64,000 nt of DNA from Acidobacteriota bacterium (GTDB lineage Bacteria; Acidobacteriota; Terriglobia; Acidiferrales; UBA7541): the NCBI GenBank assembly GCA_013289695.1, contig JABCZK010000012.1, forward strand, positions 1 through 64,000, given 5' to 3'. The notes under the pieces are model-generated. The model saw only the letters and a list, made by a program, of their open reading frames with translations. It was not told the DNA's origin and did no database searches. The translations under genes and the position numbers were made by a program. Below, one piece after another: positions 34,992-45,229 of this stretch. Within the stretch, counting starts at the first letter, position 1, and every line of letters begins with the position of its first letter.

Positions 34992-35189
34992 ACCGATTTT
35001 TACTCTCGGCAAAGCCGCGGGCTCATCGGTGCGCCTTGCGCCGCCGGACAAGTCTCTGTGGCGCCTTTGCTCTTGGTTAGCTGTGTTCAGCTGCGTGATC
35101 TTGCAGTTGATTCCAAGGCTGCACCTAACTGCGCCCGTTGCGTTTTCAGTTTCATTATTTGACGCGGCACGACGCGTTATACTAACCAT

Positions 35190-35576
35190 ATGATTCCTGT
35201 TTCTCCCGTTGCTGGTGTCGTCGTCTTCATTGGGTTTGCCATTTTTGCGATGGCAATCGGCGCTCTCACCGGATGGCCGGCTTGGTTGACGACAAAGGGT
35301 GGCCCGGGCGGTCTCTGGATCGATTTGTTTCTCGGATCATTTGGTTTTTTGGCAGGGCTACTTCGATCCATTTTAATGCCTTGGCCTCGAAACCCCGTTT
35401 ATGAAAAGCTCGACAGCGGAGTAACGATAGCATCCACGATGAACAAGTATCAGCACCCCAAGCGGGTCGCTATTGTGATGGCCGTTCTTTTGCCGCTCCG
35501 GCATGAATTGTATCGTTTCAAGCGGATGGGCGCTAAGAACCTAAACCAGGATGTTGCCTCTGCGTCCACTCACTAG
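35190..35576 (+). CDS. small membrane protein, unknown function
   Basis: 128 residues. Hydrophobic helices lie at about residues 8-30 and 42-63, with a third possible at 92-103. The remainder is soluble and basic. I recognise no family. A TATACT box at 35178-35183 ends only six bases before the ATG, so the mRNA may be nearly leaderless. The gene lies 36 bp before ispG on the same strand. Confidence 0.5.
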   Translation: MIPVSPVAGVVVFIGFAIFAMAIGALTGWPAWLTTKGGPGGLWIDLFLGSFGFLAGLLRSILMPWPRNPVYEKLDSGVTIASTMNKYQHPKRVAIVMAVLLPLRHELYRFKRMGAKNLNQDVASASTH

Positions 35577-35612
35577 CATCCCTACACTGCAATTCGTTAC
35601 AATAGACAAGAC

Positions 35613-36911
35613 ATGACACAGAAGCGTCACAAAACAGTAGGCGTAAAAGTAGGCAAAATCCAGGTCGGCGGCGGCGCCCCCGTGGTCGTCCAGTCGATGA
35701 CCAACACCGACACCGTGGACATCGATTCCACCACCCAGCAGTGCCTGGAACTAGCGCAAGCCGGTTCCGAACTGGTCCGTATCACTGTCAACATCCCCGA
35801 AGCCGCGGCCGCCGTCCCCGAAATTAAAAAGCGCCTCCTTGACGCCGGCTGCGACGTCCCTCTCATCGGCGATTTTCATTACAACGGCCACGTCCTCCTC
35901 ACCAAATATCCCGCCTGCGCCAGCGCGCTCGATAAACTGCGCATCAATCCCGGCAACGTGGGCGCCGGCCAGCGCCGCGACGAACAGTTCTCCACGATCT
36001 GCAAAGTCGCCCGCGATCACAACAAGCCCGTGCGCATCGGCGTCAACGGCGGATCGCTCAATCAAGAACTCGTCATGCGCAAGATGCAGGAAAACACGGA
36101 CAAAGACCTCGGCAAATCGTCCGAAGAAATCATCAACGAGTGCATGGTTTTATCCGCGCTCGAATCCACCGCGCTCGCGCTGGAATGCGGCCTGCGCAAA
36201 GATCAAATTATCATTTCCTGCAAGGTTTCCCGGCCGCACGATCTGGTCGCCATCTATCGTGACCTCGCCTCGAAAACCGATCAGCCACTGCACCTCGGCC
36301 TCACCGAAGCGGGTATGGGTGCGAAAGGTCTCGTGTGGTCTTCCGCCTCCATGGGCATTCTGCTCGATGAAGGCATCGGCGACACCATTCGCGTCTCTCT
36401 AACGCCGCGCCCCGGCGGCGATCGCCGCGATGAAGTTTATGCCGCCTGCGAGCTGCTGCAATCTCTCGGCCTGCGCACGTTTGCGCCCAGCGTCATCGCC
36501 TGCCCCGGCTGCGGACGCACCACCAGCACCACCTTCCAGGAATTAGCGGAAAGCATTCAAGGCTACATTCGCGACAAAATGCCGGAGTGGAAGCGTTACT
36601 ACGAAGGCGTGGAAGACATGAAGCTCGCGGTCATGGGCTGCATCGTGAACGGTCCCGGCGAATCCAAAGCCGCAAACATCGGCATCAGCCTCCCCGGCAC
36701 CGGTGAAGCCCCGCGCTGCCCCGTCTACGTTGACGGCAAACATTTCAACACGCTCGAAGGCACCTACGACGAACTCTCCGCCGCATTCCAAAAACTAGTG
36801 GACGATTACATCTCAACAAAATACTCCAAGCGCGAACACCCGCTGCCAGAAGTAAACGTCCCGCCGCCCGCAGCAGCAGCCGCAAAATCCGCACTCCGCG
36901 TACTTGCGTAA
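35613..36911 (+). CDS. ispG: 4-hydroxy-3-methylbut-2-enyl diphosphate synthase (IspG)
   Basis: 432 residues. The N-terminal TIM-barrel begins [21 protein letters not shown], and [10 protein letters not shown] follows. The C-terminal [4Fe-4S] domain has the Cys ligands in ACPGCGRTT and [10 protein letters not shown]. It reduces MEcPP to HMBPP in the MEP isoprenoid pathway. A 25-residue Pro/Ala-rich tail ([16 protein letters not shown]) is extra. A dispersed repeat follows its stop by 7 bp. Confidence 0.95.
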   Translation: MTQKRHKTVGVKVGKIQVGGGAPVVVQSMTNTDTVDIDSTTQQCLELAQAGSELVRITVNIPEAAAAVPEIKKRLLDAGCDVPLIGDFHYNGHVLLTKYPACASALDKLRINPGNVGAGQRRDEQFSTICKVARDHNKPVRIGVNGGSLNQELVMRKMQENTDKDLGKSSEEIINECMVLSALESTALALECGLRKDQIIISCKVSRPHDLVAIYRDLASKTDQPLHLGLTEAGMGAKGLVWSSASMGILLDEGIGDTIRVSLTPRPGGDRRDEVYAACELLQSLGLRTFAPSVIACPGCGRTTSTTFQELAESIQGYIRDKMPEWKRYYEGVEDMKLAVMGCIVNGPGESKAANIGISLPGTGEAPRCPVYVDGKHFNTLEGTYDELSAAFQKLVDDYISTKYSKREHPLPEVNVPPPAAAAAKSALRVLA

Positions 36912-36918
36912 CCGATTT

Positions 36919-37052
36919 GGAGTGCGGCGGCTGGCTTGTCCTGAGGCCCCGATTGAATCGGGGACGAAGTGCCGCCGCTTTCGCCGAAACTCAATGTCCG
37001 GCTACAAAACGATCTAGGTGAGGCTTGCCTCGCCCACCTAGCCCTCCAACGT
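36919..37052. repeat. dispersed repeat (family B), long copy
   Basis: 134 bp beginning GGAGTGCGGCGGCT and ending CCAACGT. It contains a GGTGAGGC-TT-GCCTCGCC hairpin. Compared with the copy at 48769-48865 it has about 35 extra bases including the hairpin CCCCGATTGAATCGGGG. Both copies immediately follow plus-strand genes. Confidence 0.7.
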
Positions 37053-37174
37053 GACACACCTGCCCCATAACCCTGCAACCGCCCCGCACGCCCATGCGTC
37101 AATCGATATACAACCGGTTCAGTAAATTCGGCACCCCACGCCGGCTGACGAAACGCTTTCCAAGGAGCCCACCC

Positions 37175-37840
37175 ATGCGAAAAGCATTTCTGATCGCCAT
37201 CGCGCTTGTGCTGTTGCTTCCGACCCTGGCTAGTGCCAAACCAAAAAAGAAAACCTACGGCAACGCGCCCCAGGACGTATTCCAAGCCGCGCTCAAGACA
37301 GCCCGGGACCGCCATGTAGTCACCTTCGTGGATGAAAAAAATCTGCTGTTCACGTTCAGCACCGGGGCCTCCGCGTTCTCCCAAGGCTTCATTGCGAACG
37401 CCTCCATCGAACCGGCGCAGGCGGGCGGCTCCACCCTCACGATCAACGTGCAGAAGAAAGACAGCGGCAGCCTCGACTTCGACGCCGGCGATCGCATGGC
37501 CGACAAATTCTTCGAACAAGTCACCCAGGAACTGGCCGGCGAAACCAAGCAAGCCGCCGCGCTAAAGCCCGCTGCCGCTCCCGTCACGATTCCCGCGTCG
37601 GTGGTCGCAACGCAAGTACCGTCATCCGCGCCCGGCACCGTCACTGTCTCGACCACTCCCGGTGGCGCGGACATTTCCGTGGACGGCAATTTCGTCGGCA
37701 ACGCCCCAGCCAACCTGAAGCTCACACCAGGAAGACATAGCGTAGCCGTATCGCTCGACGGCTTTAAGACCTGGACCCGCGACATGACAGTCCTAGCCGG
37801 CTCCAAAACCAATCTCGACGCCACGCTCGAAAAATATTAG
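37175..37840 (+). CDS. exported PEGA-domain protein
   Basis: 221 residues from ATG 37175, with AAGGAG upstream. A signal peptide (about residues 1-22) ends LASA. Residues 25-125 form an uncharacterised mixed alpha/beta domain. After a Pro/Ala/Val linker, residues 150-221 form a PEGA domain (GTVTVSTTPGGADISVDGNFVG, LTPGRHSVAVSLDGFKTW), a surface-associated beta-rich module. Function is unknown; periplasmic or cell-surface location is likely. Confidence 0.8.
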   Translation: MRKAFLIAIALVLLLPTLASAKPKKKTYGNAPQDVFQAALKTARDRHVVTFVDEKNLLFTFSTGASAFSQGFIANASIEPAQAGGSTLTINVQKKDSGSLDFDAGDRMADKFFEQVTQELAGETKQAAALKPAAAPVTIPASVVATQVPSSAPGTVTVSTTPGGADISVDGNFVGNAPANLKLTPGRHSVAVSLDGFKTWTRDMTVLAGSKTNLDATLEKY

Positions 37841-37987
37841 CGTGCATGGCGTTATGCGAGGCGAACGCCCGCAACCACCAGTGTCGCGGCAACGTTCGCC
37901 TCGTCCCCCAACCGTGGCACAGCCCATTCTTGGCTGTGCGTTTCAACCCGGCCGAGCCCGCGCCATCTTGAAACAATCATTCACCCC

Positions 37988-38024
37988 TTGCGCTTCTACA
38001 GCTCTTGTTGTATACGTGTAGAAG
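37988..38024 (+). promoter_or_regulatory. padR promoter with inverted-repeat operator
   Basis: TTGCGC (37988-37993) and TATACG (38011-38016) are 17 bases apart. The perfect inverted repeat CTTCTACA (37993-38000) / TGTAGAAG (38017-38024) flanks the spacer and abuts both promoter boxes. This geometry would let a dimeric PadR repressor block its own promoter. The ATG follows 15 bases later, after GAGGT. Confidence 0.6.
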
Positions 38025-38039
38025 AACGAGGTATCGCGT

Positions 38040-38393
38040 ATGCCTGCTAAGGCCGACAAATCCGATCTCCCGCAAGGCACTCTAGATCTTTTGATTCTAA
38101 AAGTCGTCGCGCTCGGCCCCGTCCACGGCTATGCCATTGCCCAGCGCCTGCAGCAGGTTTCGCGCGACGTCGTCCAGGTTCCCCAGGGCTCGCTCTATCC
38201 CGCGCTGCATCGCCTGGAAAATCGCGGTCTGCTCGCCGCGGACTGGAACGAGACCGATTCCGGGCGCGAAGCTAAGTTCTATCGCCTCACGCGCAAGGGC
38301 CGCGCGCAGCTCGGCACCGAAACCGCCAGTTGGGAGCGTTTAGCACAAGCCGTGGGCCTGATCTTGAAGTTGTCTCCCGGAGGTGCGGAATGA
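38040..38393 (+). CDS. PadR-family transcriptional regulator
   Basis: 117 residues. The PadR winged helix is shown by LPQGTLDLLILKVVALGPVHGYAIAQRLQ, VPQGSLYPALHRLENRGLLAADW and REAKFYRLTRKGRAQL. PadR proteins in Acidobacteriota are commonly paired with ADOP permeases. The stop overlaps the ADOP start (ATGA), so the two are translationally coupled. It is the likely ligand of the inverted repeat upstream. Confidence 0.94.
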   Translation: MPAKADKSDLPQGTLDLLILKVVALGPVHGYAIAQRLQQVSRDVVQVPQGSLYPALHRLENRGLLAADWNETDSGREAKFYRLTRKGRAQLGTETASWERLAQAVGLILKLSPGGAE

Positions 38394-41065
38394 ACTGGTG
38401 GAATCGCCTCTGGCGCCGCAGCCAGCTGGAAACCGAACTGGATAAAGAATTGCGCTTCCATCTCGAGCAGCACGCTCTCGACCTGCAAGCCCAAGGCTTT
38501 CCAGCCAACGAAGCGCGGCGTCGCGCGCGCCTGGCTCTGGGCGGCCCCGAACAAGTGAAAGAATCCTGCCGCGACGCTCGCGGAACCCGCTGGCTCGCGG
38601 ATTTCGCGCAGGACTTCCGCTATACGCTGCGCACGCTGTCGCATCAGCCCGGTTTCGCCGCGGTGATTCTCCTCACGCTGGCTCTGGGCATCGGGGCCAC
38701 CACCGCCATGTTCACCATCATCAACGGCGTGCTGCTGAAGCCTCTGCAATACTCCCACCCGGACAGACTCGTAACCCTTCAGGAAAAAACCGAGCAAGCC
38801 ACGCAGTACGGCAACCTTTGGGCTTTCGCGTATCCGAATTATCTCGATTGCAAGCGCGATGTGAGCTCTCTGGCCCCGCTCGCAGCGTGGCGCGGCAGCG
38901 GCGGCACTCTCAGCGGCAGCGGCGATAGCGAGTACGTGAACGCCATGCAAGTTTCCGCGGAATTTTTCCCTACGCTTGACGTCAATCCCGTGCAGGGGCG
39001 CGCCTTCTTGCCCGAAGACGATCGTCTCGGAGCGGCCCCTGTGATGATTATCAGCAACGGCCTATGGCAGCGGCTGTACGGTTCAAGCCGCGCAGCCATC
39101 GGTAGCACTCTGCAGTTCGACGCAAAACCCTACACGGTCGTGGGCGTTCTTCCCGCCGGCTTTCAGTTTGACAGCGAAGCCGACGTGTTCACGCCGCTAG
39201 GCGAGGACCCTTCACCCAGCTTGCAAAATCGCTCCCGCCATCCCGGGATTGGCGTAATCGCCCGTCTCGCTCCGGGCGTCGCGCTGCCTCAAGCGCAATC
39301 CGAGCTAAATTCGATCGGAGGTCATCTCGCCCAGGAACATCCCGATTCCAACGCTGGCCGCACCTTCATCGCCGCTCCGCTGCGACCTGACGTCGGCGAT
39401 ATCGGGCCCACGCTGTGGTTGCTTCTTGGCGCCGTCAGCCTCGTGCTCTTAATTGCCTGCGCGAACGTGGCCAACCTGCTGCTCGCCCGCGCGGCTTCGC
39501 GCGAACGCGAATTTGCCATGCGTGTCGCCCTGGGAGCTGACCTCAGCCGCCTGGTTCGGCAGTGCCTCACGGAAAGCGCGATCCTCGGGCTCTGCGGCGG
39601 TGCGTTAGGCATCTCTCTTGCGGCGCTCGCGCTTGGCCCATTCGTCACCTTGTGGCCGGGCAGTCTGCCGCGCGCGCGGGAAATTCACCTCGACTGGCGA
39701 GTGCTCGCGTTCGCACTCGCAATTTCTCTGCTCACCGGACTTCTTTTCGGACTCGCGCCGATCCTGCGCATCCCCTACCGCGCTCTGGAACGCTCGGTCC
39801 ACGCCGGCGCGCGCTTTCTTTCCGGGAACTCCCGCCGTTTGCAAAGCAGTTTCGTAATCTGCGAAATTGCCTTGGCAGTCGTCCTGCTGGTTTCCGCGGG
39901 AGTTCTCGCCCGAGCGCTGCTTCGCCTCACGGCGCTAAATCCTGGAATGAATGTCCACAATGTACTGGTTACGCGTGCCTCACTGCCGCCCGACATACTC
40001 GCGAATCCCGAACGAGCCCGCGCGGCGTGGCGCGAAATGTTGGATAGCTCGCGCAGCGTCCCAGGCGTCGAGTCTGCCGCAATTGTGGACACGGTGCCGA
40101 TGCGCGAGGGAAATAATCAGGTGGGCTACTCGACCTCACCAGCCTTCTTGCCGGCCAGCCAGCAACCGCTCGCGCTCGCAACCAGCGTCTCGCCGGATTA
40201 TCTCAACGTGATGGGCATTCCGCTTGTGAAGGGCAGGTTCTTTGACGAGCAGGATCGTGTCGGCAATGAACTTGTCGCAGTCATTGACGACGTTTTCGCG
40301 CAGCAAGCCTTCGGCGCGCAGGACCCGGTCGGCCACCGCCTCTGGTTTCCCGCGGATCTGAGTCCGTTTTCGTCCGGCAGCCAGACGGCGGACGTAGTTC
40401 GCATCGTCGGCGTCGTCGGTCACGTACGACATTGGGGTCTTGCGAACGATGACCAGGCCCAGGTGCGCGCCCAGTTCTATTATCCATTTGCCCAGGTGCC
40501 CGACCCGCTCGTGCGCCGCTGGTCGGAGTTGATGTCCATCGCCGTCAGGACCACGATCCCGCCCACAAGCGTGCTGGGTTCGCTTCGCCGCGCCGTGCGC
40601 GGGTCCACGGGCGATCGCGTCCTCTATGAAATCCGCACGGTCGAGCAGTTGGCGAACGATTCTCTTTCGCGCCAGAAGTTTCTTCTGCTGCTGTTGGGTA
40701 TTTTTGCTGGCCTCGCGATGCTGCTGGCCTGCATCGGGATTTATGGCTTGCTGGCTTATCTCACTTCGCAGCGCGTGCCGGAAATCGGACTGCGCATGGC
40801 TCTGGGAGCGAGCGCTCGTAATGTGCTGGGGATGGTCCTGCGGCAAAGCGCGCAAATAATACTCGTCGGCGCCGCCGCCGGTGCCATCGGTGCAGTGATT
40901 GCCGCGCGGATCTTGGAAAGTTCGGTGGCCGGCGTCCGCTCGATTGAGCCGTTGACGTTCGCCGCGATGGTTGCCCTTCTAATTGCCGCAGCCTTCCTCG
41001 CCAGCTTCATACCAGCCCGCCGCGCCAGCCGCGTTGATCCCATGACCGCTATGCGCCAAGAGTAG
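38390..41065 (+). CDS. ADOP-family permease (MacB/FtsX type), PadR-linked
   Basis: 891 residues from ATG 38390. An N-terminal cytosolic segment (about residues 1-75, LETELDKELRFHLEQHALDL) is typical of the 'permease prefix' found in PadR-linked ADOPs. Then two MacB-periplasmic plus FtsX units follow: [28 protein letters not shown] starts the first, and LANDSLSRQKFLLLLLGIFAG leads into the last FtsX domain. The C-terminus ends RRASRVDPMTAMRQE, a hallmark of the family. No ATPase gene is adjacent ('orphan'). Transport substrate is unknown. Confidence 0.93.
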   Translation: MNWWNRLWRRSQLETELDKELRFHLEQHALDLQAQGFPANEARRRARLALGGPEQVKESCRDARGTRWLADFAQDFRYTLRTLSHQPGFAAVILLTLALGIGATTAMFTIINGVLLKPLQYSHPDRLVTLQEKTEQATQYGNLWAFAYPNYLDCKRDVSSLAPLAAWRGSGGTLSGSGDSEYVNAMQVSAEFFPTLDVNPVQGRAFLPEDDRLGAAPVMIISNGLWQRLYGSSRAAIGSTLQFDAKPYTVVGVLPAGFQFDSEADVFTPLGEDPSPSLQNRSRHPGIGVIARLAPGVALPQAQSELNSIGGHLAQEHPDSNAGRTFIAAPLRPDVGDIGPTLWLLLGAVSLVLLIACANVANLLLARAASREREFAMRVALGADLSRLVRQCLTESAILGLCGGALGISLAALALGPFVTLWPGSLPRAREIHLDWRVLAFALAISLLTGLLFGLAPILRIPYRALERSVHAGARFLSGNSRRLQSSFVICEIALAVVLLVSAGVLARALLRLTALNPGMNVHNVLVTRASLPPDILANPERARAAWREMLDSSRSVPGVESAAIVDTVPMREGNNQVGYSTSPAFLPASQQPLALATSVSPDYLNVMGIPLVKGRFFDEQDRVGNELVAVIDDVFAQQAFGAQDPVGHRLWFPADLSPFSSGSQTADVVRIVGVVGHVRHWGLANDDQAQVRAQFYYPFAQVPDPLVRRWSELMSIAVRTTIPPTSVLGSLRRAVRGSTGDRVLYEIRTVEQLANDSLSRQKFLLLLLGIFAGLAMLLACIGIYGLLAYLTSQRVPEIGLRMALGASARNVLGMVLRQSAQIILVGAAAGAIGAVIAARILESSVAGVRSIEPLTFAAMVALLIAAAFLASFIPARRASRVDPMTAMRQE

Positions 41066-41070
41066 CCCCA

Positions 41071-43533
41071 TTACTCATGCCGTAATGCATGCAACGGGTC
41101 CGTGCGCATCGCGCGCCGCGCCGGAATGTAACTAGCCGCCAGCGCCACGCAAGTCAAAATCACGGCCACCCCCGCAAACGTTGCCGCATCCGTAGGGCGC
41201 ACGCCAAACAACAAGCTCGCCATCAATCGCGTCAAAGCCAACGCCGCCACCACGCCAATCCCCACGCCTGTCAAAACCGCCCCAATCCCCTGCCCGATCA
41301 CCAGCTTCAGCACGTCCGCAGGCTGCGCCCCCAGCGCCATGCGTATCCCGATCTCGCGAGTCCGCTGCTGCACGGTGTAAGAAATCAATCCATACAATCC
41401 AACCATCGCCAGAATCAGCGCAAGCCCTGCGAAACTTCCAATCACCAGCGAAGGATAGCGCCGCAGAAAAACTGCCGGCGTCTGATTGGTAAAATGCTCC
41501 ATCGTCTGCGGCTGAATCAAAGGCAACTGCTGATCCATCCGGTGCAGCGCCACCTGGGCCGAACCCACAAACGCCGCCGGATCGCCCGCCGTCCGCACCA
41601 TGTACGTCAGATACGTCGAAGGCCCCTGCTCGTTCGCCACATAAATCGCCGGCGTCGGCGGCCCGGCCAGATCGTCCTGCGCAATGTTCCCCACCACGCC
41701 CACAATCTCGCGGTAAGGCTCTCTCGCGTCAAAAGTAAAGCGCATCCGTTTCCCCACCGCCTCTTCGTGCGGAAAATACTTCTGCGTGAACGCCTGATTC
41801 ACCATCATCACCCACGGCGCTTCCAGCTTGTCCGTCGCGGAAAACATGCGCCCCGAAACCAGCGGCACTTTCAGCGTGGAAAAATACCCCGGCGTCGCCG
41901 TAATAATGTCGCATTCATCTTCCTGCCCCTGCGCCGTAGGACGTCCCTGCACCAAAAACCGTATCGTCCCGCCGCTTCCGCCAATCGGCAAGGCGCTGGT
42001 CACTCCGACGCCCTGTACGCCTGGCAAATTGCGCAACTTCTCGCTGAACTCGTGCTCGAACAATCTCGCCGCCGGGCTGTCGCCAGGATATTCTTTATCG
42101 CTGGGATAAGTGCTGTCCGGTAAGTTTACCGAAAAAACCAGCAGGTTCCGTTGGTCAAACCCCGCATCCTGATGCAGCAGCGCGTGCAGGCTCTGCAACA
42201 TCAAACCCGCGCCCACTAGCAACACCAGCGACACCGCGATCTCCGCCGCCACCACCGCATTCCTCAAACGCGCGTGCGCCGTGCTGGTCCCCCCGCGCGA
42301 TTCGTCCTTCAGCGCGTCGCTCACTTTCGTTTGCGACATCGCAAGCGCCGGCGCCAATCCAAACAGGACTGCCGTGAGCAACGTCACCCCGCAAAGAAAA
42401 GCCAGCACCGGCAGATTCGTCCCCGCCTCCCGCAGGCTTGGCAACGTAATAAGCACCGGCTGCGGAATAGCGGTGATCAAAACATTCACGCCCCACTGCG
42501 CCGCCACAAATCCCACGGCCGCGCCCAACCCAGCCAGCAGCACGCTTTCGGTCAGCAACTGCGCGATCAATTGTCCCCGGCTCGCACCCAACGCCGTGCG
42601 TATCGCGAATTCCTTGCGCCGCCCCGCCGCGCGCGTCATCATCAAATTCGCCACGTTCGCGCAAGCAATCAGCAGCACAAATCCCACCGCCCCGAAAATC
42701 ACCAGCAGCAACGGCTGCACCCGCCCCACAATCCGGTGCCGCAGCGCGCCAATCGCAACGAACACCGACCCGTCCTGCTGCGGATATTCCCGCGCCAGCT
42801 GCGCTGTGATCCCGTCCATTTCCGCGTGCGCCTGCGTCATCGTCACTCCCGGCGCCAGACGCGCAATCACATTCAGCCAGCGCAGATTCCTCCGCGTCAG
42901 CAGGTCCTGCGAGGCATGCATCGGAACCCACAACGGAAAATCATTCGACGGCGCAAATTGAAAATCGCGCGGCAACACTCCCACGATCGTCGCCGGCTTG
43001 TTATCCAACGTGATGGTGCGCCCGATCGCTTTCGCATCGCCGCCGAAATCGCTGCGCCAATATCCGTACGTCAGCATCACCACGTGCGGCCCGTCGCCCT
43101 CGTCTTCGCCATCCACAAATCCGCGCCCCAGCGAGGGCTTCACTCCCAGCGTCGCAAAAAAATTCGGCATCACCTGCGTCGCAAACACGGCTTTCGGCTC
43201 GCCGTTCCCCGCTAAAGTAAATGTGTCGAAGCTGTAAGCCGTCAAAGATGCAAAACTCTTCGTCGTCTTCTGCCAGTCCACGAAATCCGGATAGGAACTG
43301 TTGCGGCTCACCAGTTCGTTGTCCCGCGTCTGCGTGCGTCCTTCCCCCAGCGTCAGCAACCGGTCGGGCTGGTAATACGGCAGCGGCCGCAGCAGCGCCG
43401 AATACACCACCGAGAAAATCGCTGCATTCGCGCCAATTCCCAGCGCCAGCGTCAGCACCGCTACCAGCGTGAACCCCGGACTCTTCGCCAGCACGCGCAT
43501 CCCGTAGCGAACGTTCTTCCACAGTGCGTTCAT
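41071..43533 (-). CDS. second ADOP-family permease, no adjacent PadR
   Basis: 820 residues from ATG 43533, with GGGAGGCGCACAG upstream. It lacks the permease-prefix segment and begins directly with [20 protein letters not shown]. Two FtsX units are visible (around [20 protein letters not shown] and [20 protein letters not shown]), and it ends [15 protein letters not shown]. It is convergent with the PadR-linked ADOP with only 5 bp between stop codons. The two proteins are clearly related but not near-identical, so this is not a recent duplication. Confidence 0.93.
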   Translation of the reverse strand: MNALWKNVRYGMRVLAKSPGFTLVAVLTLALGIGANAAIFSVVYSALLRPLPYYQPDRLLTLGEGRTQTRDNELVSRNSSYPDFVDWQKTTKSFASLTAYSFDTFTLAGNGEPKAVFATQVMPNFFATLGVKPSLGRGFVDGEDEGDGPHVVMLTYGYWRSDFGGDAKAIGRTITLDNKPATIVGVLPRDFQFAPSNDFPLWVPMHASQDLLTRRNLRWLNVIARLAPGVTMTQAHAEMDGITAQLAREYPQQDGSVFVAIGALRHRIVGRVQPLLLVIFGAVGFVLLIACANVANLMMTRAAGRRKEFAIRTALGASRGQLIAQLLTESVLLAGLGAAVGFVAAQWGVNVLITAIPQPVLITLPSLREAGTNLPVLAFLCGVTLLTAVLFGLAPALAMSQTKVSDALKDESRGGTSTAHARLRNAVVAAEIAVSLVLLVGAGLMLQSLHALLHQDAGFDQRNLLVFSVNLPDSTYPSDKEYPGDSPAARLFEHEFSEKLRNLPGVQGVGVTSALPIGGSGGTIRFLVQGRPTAQGQEDECDIITATPGYFSTLKVPLVSGRMFSATDKLEAPWVMMVNQAFTQKYFPHEEAVGKRMRFTFDAREPYREIVGVVGNIAQDDLAGPPTPAIYVANEQGPSTYLTYMVRTAGDPAAFVGSAQVALHRMDQQLPLIQPQTMEHFTNQTPAVFLRRYPSLVIGSFAGLALILAMVGLYGLISYTVQQRTREIGIRMALGAQPADVLKLVIGQGIGAVLTGVGIGVVAALALTRLMASLLFGVRPTDAATFAGVAVILTCVALAASYIPARRAMRTDPLHALRHE

Positions 43534-43582
43534 CTGTGCGCCTCCCAAGTTTCAGCGCTGCCTGCTTCCAAGAATCCGCGCG

Positions 43583-44071
43583 TCATCGCTGCCAGTGCAT
43601 CTTGTAGTGGCCGGTTGCATCCTGCAATGTCACGCGCAACACCCATGCGCCCTTGATAGCCTGAATGTTTGTCGTATCCATGGAGGCGCGGTCCGTCGTT
43701 CCGATATTTGCGCGCACTTCGCCGCTGGGATCGATCAGTTCCCAGCGAACCAATCCGCGCTCAACTTCTGCCGAGATGTTCAGATGCACCATCTCCGACG
43801 AGCTGTCCAAACGTAAGCGATACTCGACGACCTTCGTCTCGTTCGTGAAACTTTCGTCCTTCTTCAGCTCGGTTGGCGCGTCGGCCACCAGGGTGCGATC
43901 CGCGGAAGTCCCTGCACCGAAGGCAGACGGAAAATCTATGCGCACGTCCCGGCGGGGGTTCGGCGAAGACGCAGCCGTCCCGAAAACGACAGGTCCCAAA
44001 ATGAACGCACCTGCGCCAATCAGCCCCGCAACGCGAATCACTTGCCGCAGTTTGCTGCGATTCATGTTCAT
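43583..44071 (-). CDS. exported protein of unknown function
   Basis: 162 residues from ATG 44071, with GAGG upstream. A signal sequence or N-terminal anchor spans about residues 14-34 (VAGLIGAGAFILGPVVFGTAA). The mature part ends in a beta-rich domain (VEYRLRLDSSSEMVHLNISAEV, VRWELIDPSGEVR, GAWVLRVTLQDATGHYKMHW) that resembles a small beta-sandwich. It lies 50 bp upstream of the second ADOP and in the same direction, so co-transcription is likely. Confidence 0.65.
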   Translation of the reverse strand: MNMNRSKLRQVIRVAGLIGAGAFILGPVVFGTAASSPNPRRDVRIDFPSAFGAGTSADRTLVADAPTELKKDESFTNETKVVEYRLRLDSSSEMVHLNISAEVERGLVRWELIDPSGEVRANIGTTDRASMDTTNIQAIKGAWVLRVTLQDATGHYKMHWQR

Positions 44072-44302
44072 TGGCACACCTCGCTGTCAGTACTGATTTG
44101 CAACCTACATGCCAAGTGCACCGCGACGCAAACCATTGATTCCCCGCGCATTACACGTCGGCGTCCACCGCCTCCGTCCACACGACTGCTCGCCTGTGGG
44201 ACGCGCCGCACGCCTACAGCCTCCGAGCCCCCCGGTGCAACTTCTAATGATCTCCTGCGATTCCTGGCCACCAGCCTGCCTAAAACCTCTCGAGCCCATT
44301 TC

Positions 44303-44581
44303 ATGCCTCCCGATCGCAGGATTCCGTTCCCCAATCCGAATGCCGGCGGCCAACGAACTACCGCCGCCAGCCTCTTTCTCGAGGGCCGCGTCTTCGAAGC
44401 CTCCACTATGCTCTCCAGCGCCATCTTGCAGGGCGAATCGGCTGCTCTCTGGAACGATTGGGGCGTAGCCCAACTCGGCGTCCCCAAGCGCGCCGTTGAC
44501 GCGTTCTTAGCAATCTATGCCAAAACCATCGAAGTCCTAGAATCCGGTTACCAAATCTGGCTCCGCAAGCGCATTGATTAG
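44303..44581 (+). CDS. short TPR-like protein, possibly a gene remnant
   Basis: 92 residues from ATG 44303; upstream in-frame starts exist but no ribosome site is clear. ASLFLEGRVFEASTMLSS and ESAALWNDWGVAQLG resemble the first TPR helices of longer Acidobacterial glycosyltransferase or methyltransferase proteins. The protein then stops early. It may be a truncated remnant or a real small protein. Confidence 0.35.
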   Translation: MPPDRRIPFPNPNAGGQRTTAASLFLEGRVFEASTMLSSAILQGESAALWNDWGVAQLGVPKRAVDAFLAIYAKTIEVLESGYQIWLRKRID

Positions 44582-44678
44582 CCAATTCGAATTCCCAGCG
44601 CGGCAGTCTAGGTGCGATTTCCAGGGGAAGAACGACTTTTCCGTCGGACCACAGCGTCGTGCAGCGGCACCAGCGCAG

Positions 44679-45101
44679 CTATCCCACTTCGAACCCCGGT
44701 ATATTCACCAGCACCACTCGCCAGCCGTCCGGATCCTCAAAGGTCACGCCTTTTTCCACCCAGTAGGGATTTCCGGGAGGTACCGGCTTGTGCCCGCCTT
44801 CGCTTAGGCGATTGACCATCCGCGCAATCGCCGCGCGGTCCGGCATGTAGAACACCAGCAAGTTGTCGCGGCTCGGCGCGGGACACGGGCTCCCCTCGGC
44901 ATGATGCGTGAATTCCAAGTGCAGTTCGCGCCCCGGCAGTCCGAGAATGTAACCGGAATAGCCATCGTGATCATGAAACGAACCAAGAATCTTCAGCCCG
45001 ACACCCTCGGAATAGAATCGCACGACTTCATCGAGCTTATCCGTCGGCCGCGCGATGCGAATCTGTGTCACGGGCACACCGGCTGGCCATCCAGTTGTCA
45101 T
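44679..45101 (-). CDS. VOC/glyoxalase-superfamily protein
   Basis: 140 residues, two beta-alpha-beta-beta-beta units. VTQIRIARPTDKLDEVVRFYSEGVGLKIL opens the fold. YILGLPGRELHLEFTHH carries likely metal ligands (His, Glu). KGVTFEDPDGWRVVLVNIPG is the typical second-half ending. The family includes glyoxalase I, dioxygenases and resistance proteins; the reaction here cannot be told. GGAGCG precedes the ATG. Confidence 0.85.
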   Translation of the reverse strand: MTTGWPAGVPVTQIRIARPTDKLDEVVRFYSEGVGLKILGSFHDHDGYSGYILGLPGRELHLEFTHHAEGSPCPAPSRDNLLVFYMPDRAAIARMVNRLSEGGHKPVPPGNPYWVEKGVTFEDPDGWRVVLVNIPGFEVG

Positions 45102-45229
45102 TTTCGCGCTCCTGGCCGCGGTACTTACCGCCTCGTTCTTGCTAGTCGACTACGGTCTCGCTAGACTGGCGACGTTCTCGGTTATATCGGCGTCGGTTTA
45201 CGCTACGCCATTCTCGCCGCGCAATTCAA

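Noticed and set aside
38390-43533. Recent tandem duplication of ADOP genes
   Set aside because: The two permeases differ in length, N-terminal architecture and sequence throughout, so they are distant paralogues rather than a fresh duplication.
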